This document shows, in pieces, positions 1 through 5,065 of a stretch of DNA of 13,022 nucleotides. The translations under genes were made by a program, and so were the position numbers. A model generated the notes under the pieces. That model had not been told where the DNA came from and did not search any database. It was given only the letters and a program-made list of their open reading frames with translations. Numbering within the stretch: the first letter of the stretch is position 1; each line of letters starts with the position of its first letter. The stretch is from JAFGKK01 sp964521085 (GTDB taxonomy: Bacteria > Chloroflexota > Anaerolineae > Anaerolineales > RBG-16-64-43), in NCBI GenBank assembly GCA_964521085.1, contig CAZFPL010000088.1:1-13022 (forward strand). The letters run 5' to 3'.

Positions 1-4
1 CAGG

Positions 5-77
5 TGAGCCGTGGGCGACTCGAACGCCCAACCAAGTGCTTAAAAGGCACCTGCTCTGCCACTTGAGCTAACGGCCC
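5..77 (-). tRNA. tRNA-Lys (anticodon UUU)
   Basis: Read on the minus strand, this folds as a complete 73-nt cloverleaf. The acceptor stem GGGCCGT pairs with ACGGCTC (one G-U). The D stem is GCTC/GAGC with an 8-nt loop. The anticodon stem is GGTGC/GCACT with loop CTTTTAA, giving anticodon TTT (lysine). The T stem is GGGCG/CGCCC with loop TTCGAGT. The discriminator base is A and the next bases read CCT, so the 3' CCA is not encoded and would be added by tRNA nucleotidyltransferase. It lies downstream of folE on the same strand, but it has its own strong promoter immediately upstream, so it need not depend on fol transcription. All arms were checked by eye. Confidence 0.96.
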
Positions 78-80
78 AGC

Positions 81-117
81 GCGTGGCATTCTAACATGGG
101 GAAACATGAACCGTCAA
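81..117 (-). promoter_or_regulatory. Sigma-70-type promoter of tRNA-Lys
   Basis: On the minus strand a TTGACG -35 box (112-117) and a TAGAAT -10 box (88-93) are separated by 18 bases. The -10 is preceded by TGT, which makes it an extended -10 (TGnTAGAAT). The predicted start of transcription is near position 81, only about four bases before the mature tRNA 5' end at 77. Such a very short leader is common for tRNA genes. Assignment is by consensus matching only. Confidence 0.75.
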
Positions 118-197
118 AGGATATCGGGTATTAACCGGAGAATCTCGGAAGGCCGGACAACTCCGTGGAGCGGTTGCATTCGGGGTACGGGGGCGCC

Positions 198-842
198 TTA
201 ATCGCCGAAGTGCGGATGCCCGATGTGGGCGAAGAACTCGTTTCGCGTATTGAGGTTCTCTTTAAAGGAACCCCGCACGGCGCTGGTCACCATCCGCGCG
301 TTGGCCTTCTTCACCCCGCGGATGGCCATGCACATGTGAAATCCCTCCACCACCACGCCCACCCCGCACGGATGGAGGGTCTCCTCGAGAAACACCGCGA
401 TTTGCTGAGTCATCCGCTCCTGGAGCTGCAGCCGGCGGGCGAACATCTCCACCATCCGTGGAATCTTCGACAGGCCGATCACCTTGCCGTCGGGGATGTA
501 GGCGACGTGCGCTTTTCCCAGGAAGGGCAGCAGATGGTGCTCGCACAGGCTGGCGAAGTCGATATCCCGCACGACCACCATCTCGTCGTAATCCACGTTG
601 AAGACGGCTTCGTTGACCAGTTTGACAGGGTCCACGTGGTATCCGGCGGTCATCTCCTCGAACATGCGGGCCACCCGCAGCGGGGTGCGCACCAGGCCTT
701 CGCGGTTTGGATCTTCCCCGATCCCGGCCAGAATCGACCGGACCGCGCACTCGATGTCGTTGTCACAGCCCTGCGCCGGACGGTCGGTGAGGTCATCCCG
801 GAAGATATCAAAATCGGATGGGTCGGTATGCATGGTCGGCAT
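198..842 (-). CDS. folE: GTP cyclohydrolase I (FolE)
   Basis: The 214-residue product converts GTP to 7,8-dihydroneopterin triphosphate, the first step of folate (and pterin) synthesis, as a cytosolic multimer. Family marks are clear. EGLVRTPLRV lies at 48-57 and the zinc-site block SLCEHHLLPF at 98-107. Zinc ligands are C100, H103 and C171; the C100-C171 spacing of 71 equals that of C110-C181 in the E. coli enzyme. GKVIGLSKIPRMVE lies at 119-132 and the C-terminal TRNEF block at 199-203. The first ~28 residues are a variable extension typical of the family. The ATG at 842 has only a weak GAGAG-like site upstream; the ATG four codons in is an alternative start. It is the last gene of the SDR-folB-folK-folE unit, 80 bp after folK. 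Confidence 0.97.
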   Translation of the reverse strand: MPTMHTDPSDFDIFRDDLTDRPAQGCDNDIECAVRSILAGIGEDPNREGLVRTPLRVARMFEEMTAGYHVDPVKLVNEAVFNVDYDEMVVVRDIDFASLCEHHLLPFLGKAHVAYIPDGKVIGLSKIPRMVEMFARRLQLQERMTQQIAVFLEETLHPCGVGVVVEGFHMCMAIRGVKKANARMVTSAVRGSFKENLNTRNEFFAHIGHPHFGD

Positions 843-862
843 TGTTGTCTCTCAAAAGGAAA

Positions 863-899
863 GGTGGTCGAGTAGCGCTCTATGCGTATCGAGACCACC
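863..899 (-). repeat. Inverted repeat between folK and folE
   Basis: A perfect 7-bp inverted repeat (GGTGGTC at 863-869, GACCACC at 893-899) with a 23-base loop occupies the 80-base gap between the folK stop and the folE start. On the transcript the right arm ends about 20 bases before the folE start. It could be an mRNA stability or spacing element. The stem is short and the loop long, so a chance occurrence is possible. I see no convincing promoter or terminator in this gap. Confidence 0.25.
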
Positions 900-922
900 G
901 ACTCGATGCGCGAGTGTTGGTC

Positions 923-1477
923 TTACACATCCCCGCCCGGCGGGCTGTCCGGGGCGGGCTCGACCGGCTTTCCCGTCGGTGAAATGTGCAAATCCTCCCG
1001 GCGCCGGATGGTTTCCCCCCGCAGGCGGGCGGCGATTACACGCAATGGTTCGCCGGTTTCGGGGTGGATCTTGTCGGGTGATATTTCCGCCAGCGGCACG
1101 GCGGCGTACACCTGACGCAGGATATCCGGATGCGGGAGATGTCTTCCGGAATATTCTCCCACCCGGTCCTCGTACATCACCAGATCGATGTCGATCGTGC
1201 GGGGTGCGGATTTATCCGCGGATCGTTCCCGCCCCAGTTGTTTTTCGATCGGCGCGATGACCGCCGACTGCACTTCTTCCGGCGAAAAATCCGTCCGGAT
1301 CATCACGGCCGCGTTCAGGTAATCCGGTTGTTCGGACCCATCCGCGGGCGGGGATTGCCAGACCGAAGAAACAGCCGCCACGCAAGACTGCCTGCCGAGC
1401 AGGTCCACCGCTTGGCGCAGATTGACCTCCGGCTTGATATTGGAACCCAGAATCAGCCACGCGCTTGGGTCAGCCAC
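923..1477 (-). CDS. folK: 6-hydroxymethyl-7,8-dihydropterin pyrophosphokinase (FolK)
   Basis: This cytosolic enzyme transfers pyrophosphate from ATP to 6-hydroxymethyl-7,8-dihydropterin, producing the substrate of dihydropteroate synthase. The 184-residue product shows the HPPK hallmarks. LGSN lies at 10-13 and an IEKQLGRER segment at 77-85. The signature PRTIDIDLVMY is at 92-102, with the two magnesium-binding aspartates D96 and D98, and LPHPDILRQVYAAVPLAEI at 114-132. Its GTG start (1475-1477) lies inside folB, and the two genes overlap by 8 bases, which implies translational coupling. The last ~35 residues after the conserved core are Arg- then Pro-rich and variable. An ordinary single-domain HPPK; no fusion to FolB or FolP. 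Confidence 0.96.
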   Translation of the reverse strand: MADPSAWLILGSNIKPEVNLRQAVDLLGRQSCVAAVSSVWQSPPADGSEQPDYLNAAVMIRTDFSPEEVQSAVIAPIEKQLGRERSADKSAPRTIDIDLVMYEDRVGEYSGRHLPHPDILRQVYAAVPLAEISPDKIHPETGEPLRVIAARLRGETIRRREDLHISPTGKPVEPAPDSPPGGDV

Positions 1478-1832
1478 CGGGGCGGCTCCGCTCGATCGTC
1501 ACGCACACCGAACGCGCGAACCGCAGCGCGCCGGGTTTCTCGACCGTCACGCGGACGCCGGAAACGCGCGGCTCCTCCAGGCAAATGGCGGCGATCTGTT
1601 CCGCGAACCGCTCGATCAGGTGATAGGCGTTTTTTTCCGCCAGCGCGAGAATCTTCTTGGTGACCGTGCGGTAATTGACGGCGTCGGCAATATCGTCGCT
1701 TTTTCCCGGCGCGGAGGTGTCGGTTTCCAGGGCGATTGAAATCAGGACGTCCTGTTTATCCCGGCGTTCTTCTTCCGCGACTCCGATCACCGTCCGGACG
1801 AGAAGATCCTTGATGACGAGCGTATCGGTCAT
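1470..1832 (-). CDS. folB: Dihydroneopterin aldolase (FolB)
   Basis: The 120-residue product cleaves 7,8-dihydroneopterin to 6-hydroxymethyl-7,8-dihydropterin and glycolaldehyde, feeding FolK directly. Length and layout are typical of FolB. The N-terminal strand IKDLLVRTVIGV (7-18) is followed by the acidic EEER block with E22. NYRTV carries Y54, LIERFAEQIA carries E74, and VTVEKPGAL carries K99. These correspond to the E22, Y54, E74 and K100 positions described for the staphylococcal enzyme. The start at 1832 is well supported by an AAGGAG Shine-Dalgarno (1839-1844) six bases upstream. Its stop overlaps the folK start. FolX (epimerase) is the nearest alternative family, but the neighbourhood favours FolB. 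Confidence 0.94.
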   Translation of the reverse strand: MTDTLVIKDLLVRTVIGVAEEERRDKQDVLISIALETDTSAPGKSDDIADAVNYRTVTKKILALAEKNAYHLIERFAEQIAAICLEEPRVSGVRVTVEKPGALRFARSVCVTIERSRPGG

Positions 1833-1848
1833 GATCCACTCCTTTTTT

Positions 1849-1969
1849 CCACGAAGGGCACGAAGCCCGCCCCGGACCGCATGGGCGGGCCGGGGAAGAT
1901 CTGAAGTACACGAAGAATTTAAATGTTAAAAACTTGGTGTTCTTCAGGTTTCCTTCGTGTGCTTCGTGG
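1849..1969. repeat. Degenerate CACGAAG-type inverted repeat with nested hairpin
   Basis: The 143-base gap between the SDR stop and folB holds two long arms, CCACGAAGGGCACGAAG (1849-1865) and CTTCGTGTGCTTCGTGG (1953-1969), that are inverted repeats at 15 of 17 positions. A third partial copy, GAAGTACACGAAG, sits at 1903-1915. Inside lies a perfect 8-bp GC hairpin, GCCCGCCC (1865-1872) with GGGCGGGC (1883-1890) and a 10-base loop. Each arm is itself a doubled CACGAAG unit. The arrangement resembles dispersed, non-coding palindromic repeats seen in many bacterial genomes. It is transcribed as a leader of folB and could pair into a long stem ending just upstream of the folB ribosome binding site (1839-1844). 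Confidence 0.7.
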
Positions 1970-1975
1970 AGAGCA

Positions 1976-2704
1976 CTAAAGGTACTCCCCGCCGTCGATG
2001 TGCAGGATCTGACCGGTGACGAACGGCGCTTCCAATAGGTAGGACACGCCGCGGACGATGTCATCCGGTGTTCCGGAACGACCCAGCGGAATCCGCGGAA
2101 TCAGGCGCTTCAGATATTCCTCGTCCTCGCCGGGTGGCGGAAGAATCACGCCGGGCGCGACTGCGTTGACGCGGATTCCCGGCGCAAGGGATTTCGCGAG
2201 ATTCCGGGTGAGGGTTATCAATGCGGATTTGGTGAGGGTATAGGCGAGGTAATCCTTCGCCGGCCGCTCGGCGCGCGCGTCGGCGAGGAAGACAATATCC
2301 CCGCTCCCGGTTTGCGCGGCAAAAGCCTGACACAGGAAAAATGGCGCCCGCAGGTTGATCGCAAGAGTCTTTTCCCAAAGTTCCGGGGTGGTATCAGCCA
2401 GAGTTCCGCGTTCGAAGACCGCAGCCGAGTTTATGAGGATGTCGATCTTTCCGAAAAAGGCGTCCGCCGTTTCGAAGATCTTTTGCGGCGACTCGGTCTT
2501 CTGCAAATCGGCGCTGAGGAGCAGGCATTTCCGCCCCAGCGCGCGGATTTCTTCCATCGTCCCCTTGGCGACTGCTTCGGACGAACGGTAATGCAAGGCG
2601 ATGTCGGCGCCGCGCGCGGCCAACCCCAGCGCGATGGCCCGCCCCAACCGCACCGCGCCGCCGGTAACGAGCGCAACCCGCCCGGAGAGCGGAAGGTCAG
2701 TCAT
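1976..2704 (-). CDS. SDR-family pteridine/dihydrofolate reductase (PTR1/FolM-like)
   Basis: A 242-residue short-chain dehydrogenase/reductase with a Rossmann fold. TGGAVRLG (14-21) replaces the classical TGxxxGxG; Arg at this place is a mark of PTR1/FolM pteridine reductases. HYRSS (38-42) suits NADPH binding. NSAA is at 92-95 and N117 is conserved. The catalytic set is D142, Y155 and K159. The classical Ser is replaced by Asp, and the 13-residue D-to-Y spacing equals D181-Y194 of Leishmania PTR1. The C-terminal GQILHIDGG (231-239) is normal for SDRs. Heading the folB-folK-folE unit, it most likely reduces dihydropterin or dihydrofolate with NADPH, and might act as the DHFR. A general SDR (e.g. 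FabG-like) is less likely given the Asp. Substrate is inferred. Confidence 0.85.
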   Translation of the reverse strand: MTDLPLSGRVALVTGGAVRLGRAIALGLAARGADIALHYRSSEAVAKGTMEEIRALGRKCLLLSADLQKTESPQKIFETADAFFGKIDILINSAAVFERGTLADTTPELWEKTLAINLRAPFFLCQAFAAQTGSGDIVFLADARAERPAKDYLAYTLTKSALITLTRNLAKSLAPGIRVNAVAPGVILPPPGEDEEYLKRLIPRIPLGRSGTPDDIVRGVSYLLEAPFVTGQILHIDGGEYL

Positions 2705-2710
2705 GCAAAG

Positions 2711-2716
2711 ATTATA
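2711..2716 (-). promoter_or_regulatory. -10 element of the SDR-fol unit, positioned for a leaderless mRNA
   Basis: A perfect TATAAT on the minus strand lies just six bases before the SDR start codon (2704). Transcription would therefore begin at or very near the A of the ATG, giving a leaderless message. No Shine-Dalgarno exists on the minus strand here. The only purine-rich site nearby, AGGAGGTG at 2721-2728, is on the opposite strand. No good -35 is seen at 16-18 bases; TTGGAA at 2739-2744 is 22 bases away. Confidence 0.5.
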
Positions 2717-2801
2717 TACCAGGAGGTGCGGGGAAGGATTCCAAGCGCGGATGATTGCTTCCGGATCACAGGATCTCCAAATCGAATTGCCGTTTCCAAG
2801 T

Positions 2802-2807
2802 TATAAT
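2802..2807 (+). promoter_or_regulatory. -10 element before the small membrane protein genes
   Basis: A perfect TATAAT ends 27 bases before the ATG at 2835, placing the transcription start near 2814 with a ~21-base leader that contains the GGGAGG ribosome binding site. No clear -35 is present at the usual spacing (TTGCCG at 2787-2792 is only 9 bases upstream). With the minus-strand TATAAT at 2711-2716 it makes this 130-base gap a divergent promoter region. Confidence 0.45.
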
Positions 2808-2834
2808 GGCCGCAAACCATCCTCGGGAGGGACA

Positions 2835-3332
2835 ATGGCCAAATCCAGCATCATCATTGCGCCGATAACATTCGTATTGGTTTTAATCTCGGCACTGCTG
2901 AACAGCGTTTGCTGCCTGATCAGCCCGTTCTTTGCCATTTTGCTGGGATTGGCGGCCGGTGCGCTGTGCTGTTTTTTTGAAAAACCTGCGGGTATGGAAA
3001 AAGCGGTTGTCCGGGGTGCGATCGCCGGCGTGATCGCCGGTGCGGCCGCCCTCATCGCGCAGACCATCGGCGAAACCGCCGCCGCCATGATTATCGCCAG
3101 CAGCGGTATGACCCCCGAGATCTGCCTGCCGGGATTGTGCGAGCTTGCTTCCGCACCGGCGAGCCAGACATCCTGGATCATCGGATCCGTTTTCTCCGCC
3201 TGTTTTTGCGGTTTGATGCTCCTGGCGGTGATGGGCGGCTTGGGAGCCGCGGGGGGAGCGTTCTTCTACCGGTTCGTCCAGACGAAAGTCTCCCGCTCGA
3301 TCGTCAGCCAAGGCGGGAACACAATCGTGTAA
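2835..3332 (+). CDS. Small multi-pass membrane protein, paralogue 1 (unknown function)
   Basis: I do not recognise a named family. The 165-residue product is strongly hydrophobic, with about four predicted membrane segments near residues 6-28, 31-48, 58-90 and 114-146. A short connector carries EKPAGMEKAVVRGAIAG (49-65) and a Gly-rich GLGAAGG (135-141) sits in the last helix, followed by a basic tail. It has eight cysteines, including CC at 26-27 and 45-46 and CFC at 123-125. The start at 2835 is chosen because GGGAGG lies four bases upstream; in-frame starts further 5' (2751, 2601) lack this and would run through the promoter. The next gene is a clear paralogue, 73 bases downstream. Role unknown; it could be a small channel-like or scaffold protein. 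Confidence 0.8.
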   Translation: MAKSSIIIAPITFVLVLISALLNSVCCLISPFFAILLGLAAGALCCFFEKPAGMEKAVVRGAIAGVIAGAAALIAQTIGETAAAMIIASSGMTPEICLPGLCELASAPASQTSWIIGSVFSACFCGLMLLAVMGGLGAAGGAFFYRFVQTKVSRSIVSQGGNTIV

Positions 3333-3405
3333 TTGTCGAGGAACCCTCCGGATAATAGCATTAGCGCAACCGATCTGTGTGGTGGGTATTTCAAGAGGAG
3401 GAAAC

Positions 3406-3882
3406 ATGATCCGTTCCGGAATTATCGTGGGAGCAATCGCATTCGTTTATCTCTTCGTGACCAGTGTGGCGATGCCGATCTGTGCGCCTTTGGAGGCTGG
3501 CCTTCTGGGACTCTTCGCGGGATTCCTGGCCGCGGTATTCGATAAACCGCCGGTCGTAAATAAAGCCGCGCTCCGGGGAGCGATCGCGGGATTGATCACC
3601 TCGATCTTCGCTGTTATCGGCGGCGTCGCCGGGTATTTGATAAGAGTGTATGTGGTGTTCACACCCGAGGCCACCAACAGCGTGGTGAATCAATTGCTTC
3701 AGACGGAGCCTTCCGCTTCGGATGCAACGACCGACGTGCTGTCCAATATTCTTTCTCTGGGTTGCTGCAACTGTACCAATTTGATGCTCATCATCGGCCT
3801 GGGCGCATTGGGCGGATACCTTTGGTATCGATGGAAAGGGCCGAAAACACCCGCCGCCCAGCCGCCGCAAGGGCTCTCCTGA
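3406..3882 (+). CDS. Small multi-pass membrane protein, paralogue 2 (unknown function)
   Basis: The 158-residue hydrophobic protein has about four membrane segments, near 5-24, 30-45, 55-85 and 124-141. It shares DKPPVVNKAALRGAIAG (46-62) and GLGALGG (131-137) with the upstream gene in the same order and nearly the same spacing, so the two are products of a tandem duplication that has diverged. A segment at 86-118 is polar and Ser/Thr-rich and is followed by a CCNC cluster (120-123) just before the last helix. The C-terminal tail is basic then Pro-rich. A strong AGGAGG site (3396-3401) four bases upstream supports the ATG at 3406. Probably co-transcribed with its paralogue. Function unknown; the name is descriptive only. 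Confidence 0.8.
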   Translation: MIRSGIIVGAIAFVYLFVTSVAMPICAPLEAGLLGLFAGFLAAVFDKPPVVNKAALRGAIAGLITSIFAVIGGVAGYLIRVYVVFTPEATNSVVNQLLQTEPSASDATTDVLSNILSLGCCNCTNLMLIIGLGALGGYLWYRWKGPKTPAAQPPQGLS

Positions 3883-3944
3883 CCGTCCTCCCGGTCGATG
3901 CGGGAATCGGCGTGAGGAACTATCGCAAAGGAATTTTCTGCAAC

Positions 3945-3969
3945 GGGGCGGCCGAACCACCGCCCCTTT
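3945..3969 (+). terminator. GC hairpin, possible terminator after the membrane protein pair
   Basis: GGGGCGG (3945-3951) and CCGCCCC (3960-3966) form a perfect 7-bp stem with an 8-base loop, followed by TTT and then a pyrimidine-rich stretch. It lies between the second membrane protein stop (3882) and the tlyA start (3994), which suits an intrinsic terminator. The U-tract is only three bases, so termination may be weak, or the element may be an attenuator for tlyA. No separate tlyA promoter is visible between 3967 and 3993. Confidence 0.45.
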
Positions 3970-3993
3970 GCATTTCTCCCGGGACTGTGAATC

Positions 3994-4782
3994 GTGGCGA
4001 ACCAAAAGAAAACGCGGCTGGATTTTCTCCTCGTTGAACGCGGGCTGGCGGAAACCCGCTCGCTTGCCCAGCGGTTGATCCTCGCCGGGCGCGTCCGGGT
4101 GGACGGCCAGGAGTCGATCCATCCGGGCAAACTGCTGCCGGCGGATTCCAGGGTGGAACTCATCACGCCGCCGCCCTTCGTCTCCCGCGGCGGCGAAAAA
4201 CTGGCGGCGGCGCTCGACTCTTTCGGGGTCGATCCGCATGGCCGGATCTGCGCCGACGCCGGCGCTTCCACCGGCGGATTCACCGACTGCCTGCTGCAGC
4301 ACGGCGCGGTGAAGGTTTACGCGATCGACGTCGGCAAGGGCATCCTGGATTGGAAATTGCGCAACGATCCGCGGGTGGTGGTGATGGAGGAACAGAACGT
4401 CCGCTACCTGAAGGCGCTTCCGGAGCGGATCGATCTGCTCACGGCCGATGTGGCCTTTATTTCGCTGAAGCTGCTTTTCCACGTATTCCGCGCCTGGATG
4501 CAGGCTGATGGGGAAGCCGTCGTTTTGATCAAACCGCAGTTCGAAGCCGGACGCCGCCTGGTGGGAAAGGGCGGGGTGGTGAAGGATCCGGCGGTCCATC
4601 GCGCCGTTCTGGAGGATGTGCTGCGCTCGGCCGGAAGCGCCGGATTTTACGCGGTGGGATTGATCCCCTCTCCTTTAAAAGGGCCCGCGGGCAACATTGA
4701 ATTTCTGGCGCATCTGCGGTGCGACCGTCAAGAAGTTGACTCGCCCCTTCAACAATTAATCGATTCTGCCCTACATCATTAA
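3994..4782 (+). CDS. tlyA: TlyA family rRNA (cytidine-2'-O)-methyltransferase
   Basis: The 262-residue protein has an N-terminal S4 RNA-binding domain (about 7-60, TRLDFLLVERGLAETRSLAQ onward) and an FtsJ-like methyltransferase domain. Motifs are FVSRGGEKL (62-70), the SAM-binding DAGASTGGFTDCLLQHGA (88-105), TADVAFISL (150-158), LIKPQFEAG (178-186) and GNIEF (233-237). K69, D152, K180 and E236 can serve as the K-D-K-E catalytic tetrad. Known members 2'-O-methylate cytidines in 16S and/or 23S rRNA, and some have been called haemolysins. The GTG at 3994 places the S4 domain at the usual distance from the N-terminus, but it lacks a convincing Shine-Dalgarno. Whether it modifies one or both rRNAs cannot be read; the length fits the family. 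Confidence 0.93.
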   Translation: MANQKKTRLDFLLVERGLAETRSLAQRLILAGRVRVDGQESIHPGKLLPADSRVELITPPPFVSRGGEKLAAALDSFGVDPHGRICADAGASTGGFTDCLLQHGAVKVYAIDVGKGILDWKLRNDPRVVVMEEQNVRYLKALPERIDLLTADVAFISLKLLFHVFRAWMQADGEAVVLIKPQFEAGRRLVGKGGVVKDPAVHRAVLEDVLRSAGSAGFYAVGLIPSPLKGPAGNIEFLAHLRCDRQEVDSPLQQLIDSALHH

Positions 4783-4803
4783 ATTAAAAATATTCTAGAT
4801 GTA

Positions 4804-4900
4804 CACGGATTACACCGAAAGAACCGGAACGCACTGAACAATCCTGTAAAAAAAATCAAGATGATGTTGGTAATCCGGTGCATTCGGCTTTTTTTCAGTG
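4804..4900. repeat. Imperfect inverted repeat downstream of tlyA
   Basis: An AT-richer stretch carries CACGGATTACACCGAA (4804-4819), partly complementary to TTGGTAATCCGGTG (4867-4880), plus a second pair, CACTGAA (4832-4838) and TTCAGTG (4894-4900). An A8 run (4848-4855) and a T7 run (4889-4895) also face each other. The base composition differs from the flanking genes. It looks like a decayed dispersed repeat. No GC stem directly precedes the T run, so I do not call a terminator. Confidence 0.4.
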
Positions 4901-4915
4901 ATTTCCGGGTACGGA

Positions 4916-4958
4916 CCCCTCCCCTTCCCTCCCCAGAATGGGGAGGGAAGGGGAGGGG
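4916..4958. repeat. Perfect 19-bp hairpin of C-runs and G-runs (REP-like)
   Basis: The left arm (4916-4934) is built of C4-T-C4-TT-C3-T-C4. The right arm (4940-4958) is its exact reverse complement, G4-A-G3-AA-G4-A-G4, and the loop is AGAAT. All 19 positions pair. The G strand alone has four runs of three or more Gs with 1-2-base spacers, so it also fits a G-quadruplex pattern. The right arm is on the plus strand, upstream of lepA. It resembles dispersed palindromic (REP/MITE-like) units; no U-tract follows, so it is not a typical terminator. Confidence 0.85.
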
Positions 4959-5019
4959 CAAGGTGTGCATCCGATACTCCTTTTACCGCACGAAATAAGG
5001 GAAATAACCCATTATCGGG

Positions 5020-5025
5020 TATACT
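5020..5025 (+). promoter_or_regulatory. Possible -10 element for lepA
   Basis: TATACT matches the consensus at five of six positions and would start transcription near 5032, exactly where the hairpin at 5032-5057 begins. No -35 box is seen at 16-18 bases, so this is a weak call. Confidence 0.3.
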
Positions 5026-5031
5026 TACCGG

Positions 5032-5057
5032 GCGCTCCCGGGCAGCCGCGGGAGCGC
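5032..5057 (+). promoter_or_regulatory. 5' UTR hairpin masking the lepA ribosome binding site
   Basis: GCGCTCCCG (5032-5040) pairs perfectly with CGGGAGCGC (5049-5057) across an 8-base loop. The right arm contains GGGAG (5050-5054), the only plausible Shine-Dalgarno before the ATG at 5066. The folded leader would therefore hide the ribosome binding site. This suggests translational control, for example by temperature or a trans factor, or simply that lepA initiates weakly. Seen directly: the pairing. Inferred: the regulatory effect. Confidence 0.5.
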
Positions 5058-5065
5058 GCATACCG

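Noticed and set aside
120..197. Terminator after folE
   Set aside because: Only 4-5-bp stems (e.g. CTCC/GGAG) without a U-tract on the transcribed strand.
165..875. 236-codon plus-strand frame over folE
   Set aside because: A His-rich shadow of folE, which has complete catalytic motifs on the other strand.
2719..2760. Strong AGGAGGTG Shine-Dalgarno on the plus strand followed by ATG 2751
   Set aside because: The spacing to the ATG is 22 bases, too long for initiation, and the stretch encoded from 2751 to 2834 has no membrane or domain character.
2601..2834. Longer N-terminus for the first small membrane protein
   Set aside because: The extension overlaps the divergent SDR gene and the TATAAT, while ATG 2835 has a well-placed GGGAGG.
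3391..4599. 402-codon minus-strand frame over the second membrane protein and tlyA
   Set aside because: It is antisense to two well-supported genes, has charged low-complexity composition and no recognisable motif.
4736..4800. TTGACT near the end of tlyA as a promoter for downstream genes
   Set aside because: No acceptable -10 at 16-18 bases; TTAATC and TATTCT lie at wrong spacings.
4898..5065. N-terminal extension of LepA from the upstream GTG
   Set aside because: It would translate the 19-bp palindrome and the SD hairpin; LepA homologues begin at the MDTSHIRNF position and the length from 5066 (601 aa) matches the family.
4783..5065. CRISPR array or mobile element end in the repeat-rich gap
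   Set aside because: There are no regularly spaced direct repeats, no transposase remnant and no target-site duplication that I can see; the repeats are single palindromes.
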